Shown here piece by piece: positions 1 through 6,645 of a stretch of DNA of 8,332 nt. The stretch is from an uncultured Prevotellaceae bacterium (GTDB lineage Bacteria; Bacteroidota; Bacteroidia; Bacteroidales; Bacteroidaceae): positions 1-8,332 of the forward strand of contig CAJKQZ010000113.1 of assembly GCA_905202115.1 (NCBI GenBank). Reading direction: 5' to 3'. How positions within the stretch are numbered: position 1 is the first letter of the stretch; every line of letters begins with the position of its first letter. The notes under the pieces were generated by a model. That model was given only the letters and a program-made list of their open reading frames with translations. It ran no database searches and was not told where the DNA came from. The position numbers and the translations under genes were made by a program.

Positions 1-7
1 TATATAC

Positions 8-55
8 ACCTGCTGATTTTCAATTACTTGCCAGCTGACCGTTTTTGTCTGCAAA
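8..55 (+). repeat. Repeat A, left copy
   Basis: This 48-bp stretch reappears as its reverse complement at 8285-8332, at the far end of the window. By eye 44 of 48 positions agree, with one uninterrupted 16-base block (8-23) and one 22-base block (34-55). Looser similarity (A-rich runs and CCGCA-like pieces) seems to continue inward, so the real unit may be around 100 bp and diverged. It lies between genes and encodes no transposase, so I read it as a short dispersed repeat, not the end of a transposon. A reading frame starting at a TTG inside it gives the same first residues (xADRFCLQ) as one at the other copy, which reflects the shared repeat and not a real protein. Confidence 0.75.
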
Positions 56-282
56 CTCCTCCGAAAAAGCGGTGCGGATTTTTGCGGAAAACCGTATTTT
101 CTTTTTATCCTAATACCTTCAGACCGGAAATCGGAACTAAGCCGAAATCCTCCCCGCCTGTTTCCCGCCACACCTGTATCGTTGCAAAAAATCGCAATCC
201 TTACACCCTATTCATGGCAATATACACGAAACTTCGCCGCAACGGTCGCCCCGCAAAGCCTATTGCATAAAAAAAGTAACGC
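56..282. other. Gene-free region upstream of the SpmAB gene
   Basis: No convincing gene is visible here. An 80-codon plus-strand frame (28-270) crosses the region, but it starts with TTG inside repeat A, has a basic and proline-rich composition without domain-like pattern, and stops just before a promoter. A short GCGG-AAAA-CCG(T) hairpin lies near 92-103, too small to call a terminator. The rest is plain intergenic sequence with many A runs. Confidence 0.5.
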
Positions 283-308
283 TTTGTAAAAAAAACTGAC
301 TAATTTTG
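283..308 (+). promoter_or_regulatory. Probable promoter of the SpmAB-flippase unit
   Basis: TAATTTTG at 301-308 is an exact match to the Bacteroidota -7 box TAnnTTTG. A TTTG at 283-286 could be the -33 box, but the 14-base spacer is shorter than the usual 19-21, so the -33 assignment is doubtful. Transcription would start near 314, giving a leader of about 20 bases before the ATG at 333. The box overlaps the TTG at 306, which argues against that codon as the translation start. Confidence 0.5.
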
Positions 309-332
309 CTGCCAAACATAACAAAACCGGTA

Positions 333-1565
333 ATGGTTCTCAATTATATATGGATAGCTTTCTTCGGTATCGCTTTCATAGTGGCCGTGGTAAAGCTCGT
401 ATTCTTCGGCGACACGGAAGTTTTTCCCGCAATAATGAACTCCACGTTCGACACGGCCAAAACCGCGTTCGAAATATCGCTCGGCCTTACGGGCGTGCTC
501 TCGCTCTGGCTCGGAATAATGAAAATAGGCGAACGGGGAGGCATGATACAGGGGCTCTCGCGAATACTTTATCCCGTGTTCAGCAAACTTTTCCCAGGCA
601 TTCCCAAAGGAAATCCCGCAATGGGCAACATCTTCATGAACATCGCCGCCAATATGCTGGGCCTCGACAACGCCGCAACGCCGCTCGGACTTAAAGCAAT
701 GGAGAAGCTACAGGAACTGAACCCGAAGAAAGACACCGCCACCGACGCGATGATAATGTTTCTCGTGCTCAACACCTCGGGGCTCGTCATCGTGCCCGTG
801 GGAATCATGGTGTATCGCGCGCAAATGGGAGCGGCACAGCCCACAGACGTGTTCATACCCATTCTGCTCGCCACCTTTGCGGCAACACTTGCGGGCATCA
901 TCGTAACAAGCATTTACCAGCGCATAAATCTTTTCAACCGCACACTCATGCTTGCCTTAGGCGGCGCGTGCGCGTTCATGGCCGCCGTGATATTCGGGTT
1001 CTCCCGCCTCGACCGCGCGGCAATGGACACCGTAGGCACATCGGCCGCCAACATAATGCTCTTCACCATAATAATAGTGTTTATCGGTGCGGGAGTAAGA
1101 AAGAAAGTAAACGTATACAACGCTTTCATAGAAGGCGCAAAGGACGGCTTCGAAACAGCGGTGCGAATCATACCCTATCTCGTGGCTATACTCGTGGGAA
1201 TAGGCGTTTTCCGCGCCGCCGGAGCTATGGACTGGCTCACGCAGGGCATTGCCTGGACGGCCGAAAGGCTCGGCGCGCCCACCGACTGGGTGGGAGCTAT
1301 CCCCACAGCGCTCATGAAACCGCTCAGCGGCAGCGGCTCGCGCGGAATGATGGTAGACTGCATGGCCACATTCGGCGCCGACTCCTTTGCGGGCCGGCTG
1401 AGCTGCCTGTTGCAGGGCTCCACCGACACTACGTTCTACATACTCGCCGTTTATTTCGGAAGCGTGGGAATAAAGTACACGCGCCACGCCGTTACCTGCG
1501 GACTGATTGCCGACGCCGCGGGAACCATAGCCGCAATAGCCATTTGTTATATGTTTTTCGGCTGA
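333..1565 (+). CDS. SpmA-SpmB fusion, nucleoside-recognition (Gate) domain membrane protein
   Basis: This 410-residue polytopic inner-membrane protein joins the two Bacillus spore maturation proteins in one chain. The first half resembles SpmA: a GLTGVLSLWLGIMKIGE segment, then PKGNPAMG and the signature AANMLGLDNAATPLGLKAM. The second half resembles SpmB: KPLSGSGSRGMM, LQGSTDTTFY and a VYFGSVGIKYTRHA stretch. Both halves carry the Gate (nucleoside recognition) fold found in SpmA, SpmB and nucleoside transporters; I estimate 8-10 membrane segments. The substrate is unknown and sporulation is not expected in this lineage, so a transport or envelope role is inferred. An in-frame TTG at 306 would add nine residues, but it lies in the -7 promoter box, and MVLNYIWIAFF is the N-terminus I recall for Bacteroidales relatives, so ATG 333 is preferred. 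The flippase gene follows after 21 bases, so the two are probably co-transcribed. Confidence 0.88.
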   Translation: MVLNYIWIAFFGIAFIVAVVKLVFFGDTEVFPAIMNSTFDTAKTAFEISLGLTGVLSLWLGIMKIGERGGMIQGLSRILYPVFSKLFPGIPKGNPAMGNIFMNIAANMLGLDNAATPLGLKAMEKLQELNPKKDTATDAMIMFLVLNTSGLVIVPVGIMVYRAQMGAAQPTDVFIPILLATFAATLAGIIVTSIYQRINLFNRTLMLALGGACAFMAAVIFGFSRLDRAAMDTVGTSAANIMLFTIIIVFIGAGVRKKVNVYNAFIEGAKDGFETAVRIIPYLVAILVGIGVFRAAGAMDWLTQGIAWTAERLGAPTDWVGAIPTALMKPLSGSGSRGMMVDCMATFGADSFAGRLSCLLQGSTDTTFYILAVYFGSVGIKYTRHAVTCGLIADAAGTIAAIAICYMFFG

Positions 1566-1586
1566 ACAATAATCATTTTTTAAGTC

Positions 1587-3089
1587 ATGGCCAACCTCAG
1601 AACCCTTTTCCGCGACACGGCGCTCTACGGAGCGAGCAGCATAATAGGAAGATTCCTCAACTATCTGCTCGTGCCGCTGTATACAGCCAAGCTGTCGGCC
1701 GCGTCGGGCGGATACGGCGTGATTTCGAACGTCTACGCATACACGGCGCTGCTGTTAGTACTGCTGACATTCGGCATGGAAACGACGTTCTTCCGCTTCG
1801 TAAACAAAGAAGGCACCGACGCCAAACGCACCTACTCGACGATACTCATAATGATAAGCACGATAGCCGCCACGTTCGTGACGCTGGTGCTGGTGTTCCT
1901 CAAGCCGGTGGCAACATTCGCCGGATATCCCGACCACCCCGACTACGTGGGCATAATGTGCCTTTGCGTGGCCCTCGACGCGTTCCAGTGCATACCGTTC
2001 GCCTATCTGCGGCAGAACAAAAGGCCTGTAAAATTCGTAGCGTTGAAACTGCTGTTCATTGTGCTGAACATCACATTCAACGTGGTGTATTTCGTGGCGC
2101 TGCCGGCGCTCTTCGCAAACGAAGCCACGCACTCCTTCGCCTCCGTATTCTATGACCCGTCGGTGGGCGTGGGCTACGTGTTCCGCATAAACCTTTTCTG
2201 CACCCTGCTCATAACCTTTTTCTTCTGGAAAGAGCTTACCGGCTTCCGCTACGTGTTCGACCGCGCGCTGTGCCGCAGAATGCTGTCGTACAGCTGGCCC
2301 ATACTGCTGCTGGGACTGGCGGGAATACTCAACCAGACTGCCGACAAGATACTCTATCCCTACGTAATGCCGGGCGACGAGGGCCGGATACAGCTCGGTA
2401 TCTACAGCGCGGCGACCAAAGTGGCAATGATAATGGCTATGATAACCCAGGCGTTCCGCTACGCCTACGAACCGTTCGTGTTCGGCTCGGCCGCAGAGAG
2501 CAACTCGCGCGAGACATACGCCAAAGCGATGAAATTCTTCATCATATTCACCCTCCTGGCGTTTCTCGCCGTGATAGCCTACATAGACGTACTGAAATAC
2601 ATAATAGCTCCCGACTACTGGGAAGGCCTCAAGGTCGTGCCCATAGTAATGGCGGCCGAAATAATGATGGGCATATACTTCAACCTGTCGTTCTGGTATA
2701 AGCTGGCCGACAAAACCATTTACGGCGCACTGTTCTCGGGCATTGGCTGCGCGGTTCTCGTAACGGTGAACATAATATTCATTCCGCGATACGGCTACAT
2801 GGCCTGCGCATGGGCGGGGTTTGCCGGATACGCAACGGCAATGCTGCTGTCATACTTCGTGGGCCGTAAAAAATACCCCATACCCTATCCGCTGCGGCAG
2901 ATATTCGTATACATGGCAATAGCCGCGGCTTTCACGGCAATAATGCTCCTGCTGCCCCACTCGCTGCCTAAGGCAGTGCGCATAGCTGCAAACACCGTAC
3001 TGCTCGCACTGTTCGTGGCACACATAATATACCACGACTTTCCGCTCTCCGGCCTGCCGGTAGTGGGCAAATACTTCAAAGGGCGGTAA
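1587..3089 (+). CDS. Polysaccharide/oligosaccharide flippase, MATE/Wzx-like (MOP superfamily)
   Basis: A 500-residue, strongly hydrophobic protein with roughly 14 predicted membrane segments, the usual size and layout of polysaccharide flippases. The N-terminus (FRDTALYGASSIIGRFLNYL) is the typical opening of the family: a short cytoplasmic helix, then TM1 with the G-x-x-x-GR-x-LNY pattern. A central loop near residues 185-200 and a second bundle beginning around SYSWPILLLGLAGILNQ are also typical. Such proteins move undecaprenyl-linked sugars across the inner membrane for capsule, O-antigen or related glycans. No glycosyltransferase or polymerase genes lie nearby, so the particular glycan cannot be named. 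It sits 21 bases after the SpmAB gene with no promoter or terminator between, and its transcript probably ends at the hairpin at 3191-3233. The family call is firm; the substrate is unknown. Confidence 0.87.
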   Translation: MANLRTLFRDTALYGASSIIGRFLNYLLVPLYTAKLSAASGGYGVISNVYAYTALLLVLLTFGMETTFFRFVNKEGTDAKRTYSTILIMISTIAATFVTLVLVFLKPVATFAGYPDHPDYVGIMCLCVALDAFQCIPFAYLRQNKRPVKFVALKLLFIVLNITFNVVYFVALPALFANEATHSFASVFYDPSVGVGYVFRINLFCTLLITFFFWKELTGFRYVFDRALCRRMLSYSWPILLLGLAGILNQTADKILYPYVMPGDEGRIQLGIYSAATKVAMIMAMITQAFRYAYEPFVFGSAAESNSRETYAKAMKFFIIFTLLAFLAVIAYIDVLKYIIAPDYWEGLKVVPIVMAAEIMMGIYFNLSFWYKLADKTIYGALFSGIGCAVLVTVNIIFIPRYGYMACAWAGFAGYATAMLLSYFVGRKKYPIPYPLRQIFVYMAIAAAFTAIMLLLPHSLPKAVRIAANTVLLALFVAHIIYHDFPLSGLPVVGKYFKGR

Positions 3090-3153
3090 GAGCGCCATGC
3101 AGCCGCTACTGTCTGCCATTCTGTAACACACAGTCCGAAAAGAAAAAATATCC

Positions 3154-3241
3154 TCCCGCACGTAAAAAAAATTATCTCTGAGATATTTTGAAATATGTCT
3201 GAGATAATTTAAAATATCTCAGACATATTTTTTCGCGCCTC
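3154..3241 (+). repeat. Repeat B, copy 1 (AT-rich triple palindrome)
   Basis: The 70-bp core (3165-3234) matches the reverse complement of 6931-7000 at 66 of 70 positions. Similarity extends to a TCCCGC..GT flank on one side and a CG(C)GCCTC flank on the other. The core starts with an A run and ends with a T run, and holds three units of about 19-20 bp, each centred on TCTGAGA, TCTCAGA or a close variant. The half-sites are AAATTATCTC, AAATATGTC and AAATATCTC with their complements. In this copy every half-site has its best partner in a different unit. It lies between the flippase and peptidase genes; the family and any function are unknown to me. Confidence 0.85.
3191..3233 (+). terminator. 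Rho-independent terminator formed by repeat B after the flippase gene
   Basis: Bases 3191-3206 and 3215-3230 are perfect reverse complements (16 bp) around an 8-base loop, and the stem runs into six T residues (3228-3233). The stem is AT-rich, so it is weaker than a GC-rich terminator, but shape and place (about 100 bases after the flippase stop) fit. A competing pairing of 3169-3178 with 3201-3210 uses half of the same stem and would prevent it. Confidence 0.6.
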
Positions 3242-3292
3242 GAAACACCTGTAAATAACAACTGCAAAAACCGAATAAAAAATAACGAACAA

Positions 3293-5452
3293 ATGAAAAA
3301 ACACATCTTGATTCTTTCCGCACTGCTCACCATGACCGTTTCGGGAGTGCGCGCCGACGGCGGAATGTGGATTCTGGGCGATCTGACCCAACAGACCTAC
3401 GACGCAATGCGCGCCTACGGCCTGCAACTCACTCCCGAAGAACTGTCGAACGAAAACGGCACCTCGCTGCGCAACGCCGTAGTGCTGTTCGGCGGATACT
3501 GCTCCGGCGTAGTGGTATCTCCCGACGGACTTGTACTCACCAACCACCATTGCGGCTTCGAGAGCATTCAGCAACACTCCACGCCGCAGCACGACTACGT
3601 GAAAGACGGCTTCGTTGCCCGAACAAGCGACGAAGAATGGTCCGTACCGGGACTTTATGTGAGTTTCCCGATACGCGAGGTCAAAGTAACCGACCGCGTG
3701 CTGCCGCTAATCACCGAAAAGTCGGCCGACGGCACCACCCACCAGATATGGGGCAAAGAACGTGCGCAACGTATCGACTCTATCGAGACACTGCTCGTAA
3801 AAGAAGTGACTGAGAAAGATTCCACCCTCTGGGCCGAGCTGAAACCCTACTACGGCCACAACGAATACTACCTCACGGTGTATCGCGTTTACCCCGACGT
3901 GCGACTTGTACTCGCCCCCCCGTCGTCGCTCGGCAAATTCGGAGGCGATACCGACAACTGGGTGTGGCCGCGCGAGACGTGCGATTTCTCCGTATTCCGT
4001 ATCTATGCCGGCAAAGACAACATGCCGGCTGAATACAGCAAAGACAACGTTCCCTACAAGCCTACCCGCTTTGCTTCGGTAGCACTCGACGGCTACAAGG
4101 CGGGCGACTTTGCCATGACTCTCGGATTCCCCGGCTCCACCTACCGCTATCTTTCGGCAAGAGGCATAGAAAGCCGAGTTCAAAGCACCAACAAACCGGT
4201 TATCGAAGCCGGCAACCTGAAACTCGGGATATGGAAACAGGTCATGGACGCCGATCCGGTGATACGCCTCAAATACGACAGCAAATACCAGTCGCTCTCG
4301 AATTTCCACAAGAACTGCATAGGCATGAACAACAGCATTGAGCAATATTCTATCATAGGCCAGAAACGCAATTTCGAGAAGACTGTAAACGAATGGATAA
4401 AGGCCGACCCGCAGCGCATGGCAAAATACGGCGATGTGTTCGAAAAAATCGACGAAGCCTATGCGGATTTCTCGCCCAAGTATGAGAAGGTCATGAGCAG
4501 CTTCATAAATCTCAGCTATCAGACAGACGTTTTCGGTCTTCGTTCGATAATAGCCCGCAACGACTATTCCAAGAAAAGCAAAACCAAAGCCGCTGCCATA
4601 GCCGACGTGCGCGAGCTGTACCGCAACATCGATTTCGGACTTGAAATGCGCACCATTGCCGCCGGTCTGCGACGCTTCAAGGAGCAGACGCCCGCCGAAA
4701 TGCAACCCGACTTTTTCAAAACTGTGGAAAACACGTATCAGGGAAATTTCTCCGCCTACGTAAACGACGTTGCCGCACACAGTATGCTAACCGACAGCAC
4801 TGCGGTGATAAGCCGCCTGAAAAAGGGCCACAACAAATGGATTGCTAAAGATGCTCTCGGGAAAATGCTGGCGCAGATAGGACAAAGCATGATGAAAGTG
4901 CAAGGAAACATTGACCGCAGCGCAGTTAGCGAACAGGAACGCCGCCTCACACAGGCCGTACGCGAAATGTACGAAAGTTCTCCCACATACAGCGACGCCA
5001 ACATGACGCTCAGAATGAGCTACGGCACAGTCAAGACATACACGCCCGAGGGCGGAAGCGAATACCCGCTCTATACAACACCGCAGACATTAGCCGCAAA
5101 AGCGGCGAAAGCCGGAGAGAACAAGGACTACACGATAGAAAACGATGTGCTGTCCCTCATGACATCGGGCAACTACGGAAGATACGCCGACAAGTCGAGC
5201 AAAAACCTTCAGCTTTGCTTCATAACCGACAACGACATCACCGGCGGCAACTCCGGAAGCCCTATGTTCAACGGAAAAGGGCAACTGCTCGGCCTTGCGT
5301 TCGACGGAAACTGGGAATCAATGGCTAATGATATTCTTTACAGCACCGAACTGACACGCTGCATAGGTGTAGACATACGCTACGTAATGTATGTAATAGA
5401 AAACTGGGGCAAAGCCGACCGCCTGATAAAGGAAATATCGTTTGCCGAGTAA
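3293..5452 (+). CDS. dpp7: Secreted S46 family dipeptidyl-peptidase, DPP7 type
   Basis: A 719-residue exopeptidase that releases dipeptides from the N-termini of oligopeptides in the periplasm. Residues 1-21 form a signal peptide (MKK, hydrophobic core, VRA before DGGMWIL), as in S46 enzymes of Porphyromonas. The chymotrypsin-like triad is visible: TNHHC at 83-87 (His86 before Cys87), Asp231 in the DFS motif, and Ser654 in GGNSGSP. Asn222-Trp223 in GGDTDNW match the residues that bind the substrate amino group in the S46 enzyme DAP BII, with the same spacing to the Asp. The S1 position, 18 residues after the catalytic Ser, is Gly672 in LAFDGNW. DPP7-type enzymes have Gly there and prefer hydrophobic P1 residues, whereas DPP11 has Arg and prefers Asp/Glu. 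Full family length, no truncation. No clear promoter is visible between repeat B and the ATG. It stands alone, with a convergent operon downstream. Confidence 0.93.
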   Translation: MKKHILILSALLTMTVSGVRADGGMWILGDLTQQTYDAMRAYGLQLTPEELSNENGTSLRNAVVLFGGYCSGVVVSPDGLVLTNHHCGFESIQQHSTPQHDYVKDGFVARTSDEEWSVPGLYVSFPIREVKVTDRVLPLITEKSADGTTHQIWGKERAQRIDSIETLLVKEVTEKDSTLWAELKPYYGHNEYYLTVYRVYPDVRLVLAPPSSLGKFGGDTDNWVWPRETCDFSVFRIYAGKDNMPAEYSKDNVPYKPTRFASVALDGYKAGDFAMTLGFPGSTYRYLSARGIESRVQSTNKPVIEAGNLKLGIWKQVMDADPVIRLKYDSKYQSLSNFHKNCIGMNNSIEQYSIIGQKRNFEKTVNEWIKADPQRMAKYGDVFEKIDEAYADFSPKYEKVMSSFINLSYQTDVFGLRSIIARNDYSKKSKTKAAAIADVRELYRNIDFGLEMRTIAAGLRRFKEQTPAEMQPDFFKTVENTYQGNFSAYVNDVAAHSMLTDSTAVISRLKKGHNKWIAKDALGKMLAQIGQSMMKVQGNIDRSAVSEQERRLTQAVREMYESSPTYSDANMTLRMSYGTVKTYTPEGGSEYPLYTTPQTLAAKAAKAGENKDYTIENDVLSLMTSGNYGRYADKSSKNLQLCFITDNDITGGNSGSPMFNGKGQLLGLAFDGNWESMANDILYSTELTRCIGVDIRYVMYVIENWGKADRLIKEISFAE

Positions 5453-5500
5453 CTTTGCGCCAACAAGCCGACACTATCCGGCCACACAAAGCCCAACAAA

Positions 5501-5546
5501 AACAACAATCCCGCAAATTCTAAAAAGGACTTGCGGGATTGTTGTT
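5501..5546. terminator. Bidirectional terminator between the peptidase gene and the convergent operon
   Basis: Bases 5501-5516 and 5531-5546 are perfect reverse complements: a 16-bp stem with a GC-rich CCCGC part and a 14-base loop. On the minus strand the stem leads into a T-rich run (TTGTTGTTTTTGTTG), suited to ending the regulator operon, whose last stop codon is at 5603. On the plus strand it lies about 50 bases after the peptidase stop, with the T residues inside the stem end. Confidence 0.85.
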
Positions 5547-5602
5547 AAAGACTGCCCTGCACAGTGACAGAGCGGCTTAATATTAGCTTGATAGCAAATA
5601 AT

Positions 5603-5884
5603 CTACAGGTTAAGATACTCTTTCAGCGCATCTACATATTCTTCAAAGGACTTTCGGCCTTGTTCTGTGATTTGACAGACGGTTCTGGTCTTTTTTCCGA
5701 CAAACCCTTTCTCTACAGTTATATATCCTGCCGACGAAAGCTTCTCAAGCTGCACACTTAGATTTCCGGCTGTCGATTCCGTCTTCTCACGAAGATATAC
5801 GAAATCAGCTTTTTCAACATTCATCAGAATTGACATTACGGCAAGCCTCAACTGAGAATGCAATAATGGGTTCAATTCTTTCAT
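5603..5884 (-). CDS. Small winged-helix transcriptional regulator (HTH_34/MarR-like)
   Basis: A 93-residue one-domain DNA-binding protein. Residues 7-22 (LLHSQLRLAVMSILM) form the first helix, 27-36 the second, and TAGNLSVQLEKLSSAGYI (38-55) the recognition helix. A two-strand wing (about 55-72, with FVGKKTRT) and a final helix (75-91) complete the fold. The pattern matches the small regulators of the winged-helix HTH_34 group, normally 90-100 residues with no ligand domain. Its ATG overlaps the stop of the preceding membrane-protein gene as ATGA, so the two are translationally coupled. Proteins of this type often repress their own operon, and the palindrome in the promoter at 6626-6642 is the likely target; that link is inferred. 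A hairpin 56 bases past the stop ends the operon. Confidence 0.88.
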   Translation of the reverse strand: MKELNPLLHSQLRLAVMSILMNVEKADFVYLREKTESTAGNLSVQLEKLSSAGYITVEKGFVGKKTRTVCQITEQGRKSFEEYVDALKEYLNL

Positions 5885-6513
5885 CGTTGTGCGGCATTAA
5901 GTTTTTTACGTATTATGAAAGCCGGCACTATAAACATCAACAGAAAGCAGAATATATAAAGAGGAAGCACCCATACAATCAGTAACGGGATGTTGCAAAT
6001 TGTCAGCGCAATCACGACAAATCCTGCGATTATCGAGAAGATTCCGCCAAATACATAGGATTTCTCTTTCAACACGACGCCCTGTGCAGCTACTCCGAAC
6101 CCTACGACGACGAATGCGAAGTAGAACATCAACAGCCATGCTTTCGGATAACCGATAATATTAAATAATATACATACCAATGACAATGCAATGGATATTA
6201 TTGTAACAACTTTCCAAATGCCGTCTCTTATCATATCAATAGCCGTTTTGGCTCCTTTTTCGATTCCACACCTCTTTACCATAGCAAAATTGGCAGGATA
6301 TCCTATTGCAGGGATAGCAAACCATACAATGTTTATCCACGGAGTGTAGTTTATCAAACTTACAATTAGCACAACCGCTGCAGAAACGATTGTAAGGGCC
6401 GCCCACATTATAGAAATGCGAAGTTCCGGCATTGACACACGCTGTTTTGTGGCTTCGATCATACGTGCTATGACCGCCATACTCTCTTGTGGAGTGAGAT
6501 TCTTTTCTTCCAT
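5881..6513 (-). CDS. Six-helix integral membrane protein of unknown function, partner of the winged-helix regulator
   Basis: A 210-residue protein that I do not recognise as a named family. A charged cytoplasmic-looking N-terminus (MEEKNLTPQESMAVIARMIEATKQR) precedes about six hydrophobic segments, near residues 33-53, 58-76, 101-121, 124-148, 152-172 and 175-201. A basic loop at 80-100 and a basic tail (RKKLNAAQR) suggest both ends lie in the cytoplasm. No catalytic motif or transport signature is visible. It is the first gene of a two-gene operon and overlaps the regulator gene by 4 bases, so the regulator probably controls its level. Base composition in parts of this gene is clearly lower in GC than the left-hand genes (for example about 32% in 6181-6240, counted by eye). 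A sensor, stress or membrane-homeostasis role is possible but unproven. Confidence 0.8.
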   Translation of the reverse strand: MEEKNLTPQESMAVIARMIEATKQRVSMPELRISIMWAALTIVSAAVVLIVSLINYTPWINIVWFAIPAIGYPANFAMVKRCGIEKGAKTAIDMIRDGIWKVVTIISIALSLVCILFNIIGYPKAWLLMFYFAFVVVGFGVAAQGVVLKEKSYVFGGIFSIIAGFVVIALTICNIPLLIVWVLPLYIFCFLLMFIVPAFIIRKKLNAAQR

Positions 6514-6539
6514 TACGAACAGTTTTTAATTTTAATAAA

Positions 6540-6596
6540 TCAGTTTAAAGTATAAACCATATCTTGAAAATAAAAAAGAGCCGATTCGCGCGACAT
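6540..6596 (-). CDS. Possible 18-residue leader peptide
   Basis: On the minus strand an ATG at 6596-6594 opens an 18-codon frame (MSRESALFYFQDMVYTLN) that stops at 6540, 27 bases before the membrane-protein ATG. An AAGGAG sequence (6606-6601) sits 4 bases before the ATG, notable in a genome where such sites are rare. The predicted transcription start is near 6607, so the ribosome site would lie at the very end of the mRNA. Its last codons overlap the second operator-like palindrome. It could be chance. Confidence 0.2.
   Translation of the reverse strand: MSRESALFYFQDMVYTLN
6542..6558 (-). promoter_or_regulatory. Second operator-like palindrome in the operon leader
   Basis: On the minus strand this reads GGTTTATACTTTAAACT, the same 17-bp length as the perfect palindrome at 6626-6642. 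Its left half GGTTTAT is identical; the right half agrees at 5 of 7 positions. The centres of the two sites are 84 bp apart, about eight helical turns, which would put them on the same face of the DNA. This suggests a weaker auxiliary site for the same regulator. Confidence 0.4.
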
Positions 6597-6613
6597 CGTT
6601 CTCCTTCTTGGCG

Positions 6614-6645
6614 CAAAGATAAACAGGTTTATTTTATAAACCAAA
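6614..6645 (-). promoter_or_regulatory. Promoter with embedded palindromic operator for the membrane protein/regulator operon
   Basis: Read on the minus strand, TTTG (6645-6642) and TATCTTTG (6621-6614) are an exact -33 and -7 pair with a 20-base spacer, the preferred Bacteroidota arrangement. The spacer is largely filled by GGTTTATAAAATAAACC (6642-6626), a perfect palindrome with 7-bp arms around 3 bases. A protein bound there would block RNA polymerase. The winged-helix regulator encoded by the same operon is the obvious candidate, by position only. Transcription should begin near 6607, leaving a leader of about 95 bases. Confidence 0.75.

Noticed and set aside
28..270. Plus-strand 80-codon frame and its look-alike at 8109-8312 on the minus strand, both starting xADRFCLQ
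   Set aside because: Both begin with TTG inside the two copies of repeat A, so the shared start is the repeat; the rest of the two frames is unrelated and without domain pattern.
306..332. TTG start giving a 419-residue SpmAB protein
   Set aside because: The TTG lies within the -7 promoter box TAATTTTG, and the ATG at 333 gives the N-terminus expected for the family.
968..2155. 395-codon plus-strand frame across the SpmAB-flippase junction
   Set aside because: Arg/His-rich composition typical of a shifted frame, and both underlying genes are clear in other frames.
3707..4780. Long 357-codon minus-strand frame opposite the peptidase gene
   Set aside because: It lies entirely within a well-supported peptidase gene and has no recognisable domain; it is an antisense shadow of GC-rich codons.
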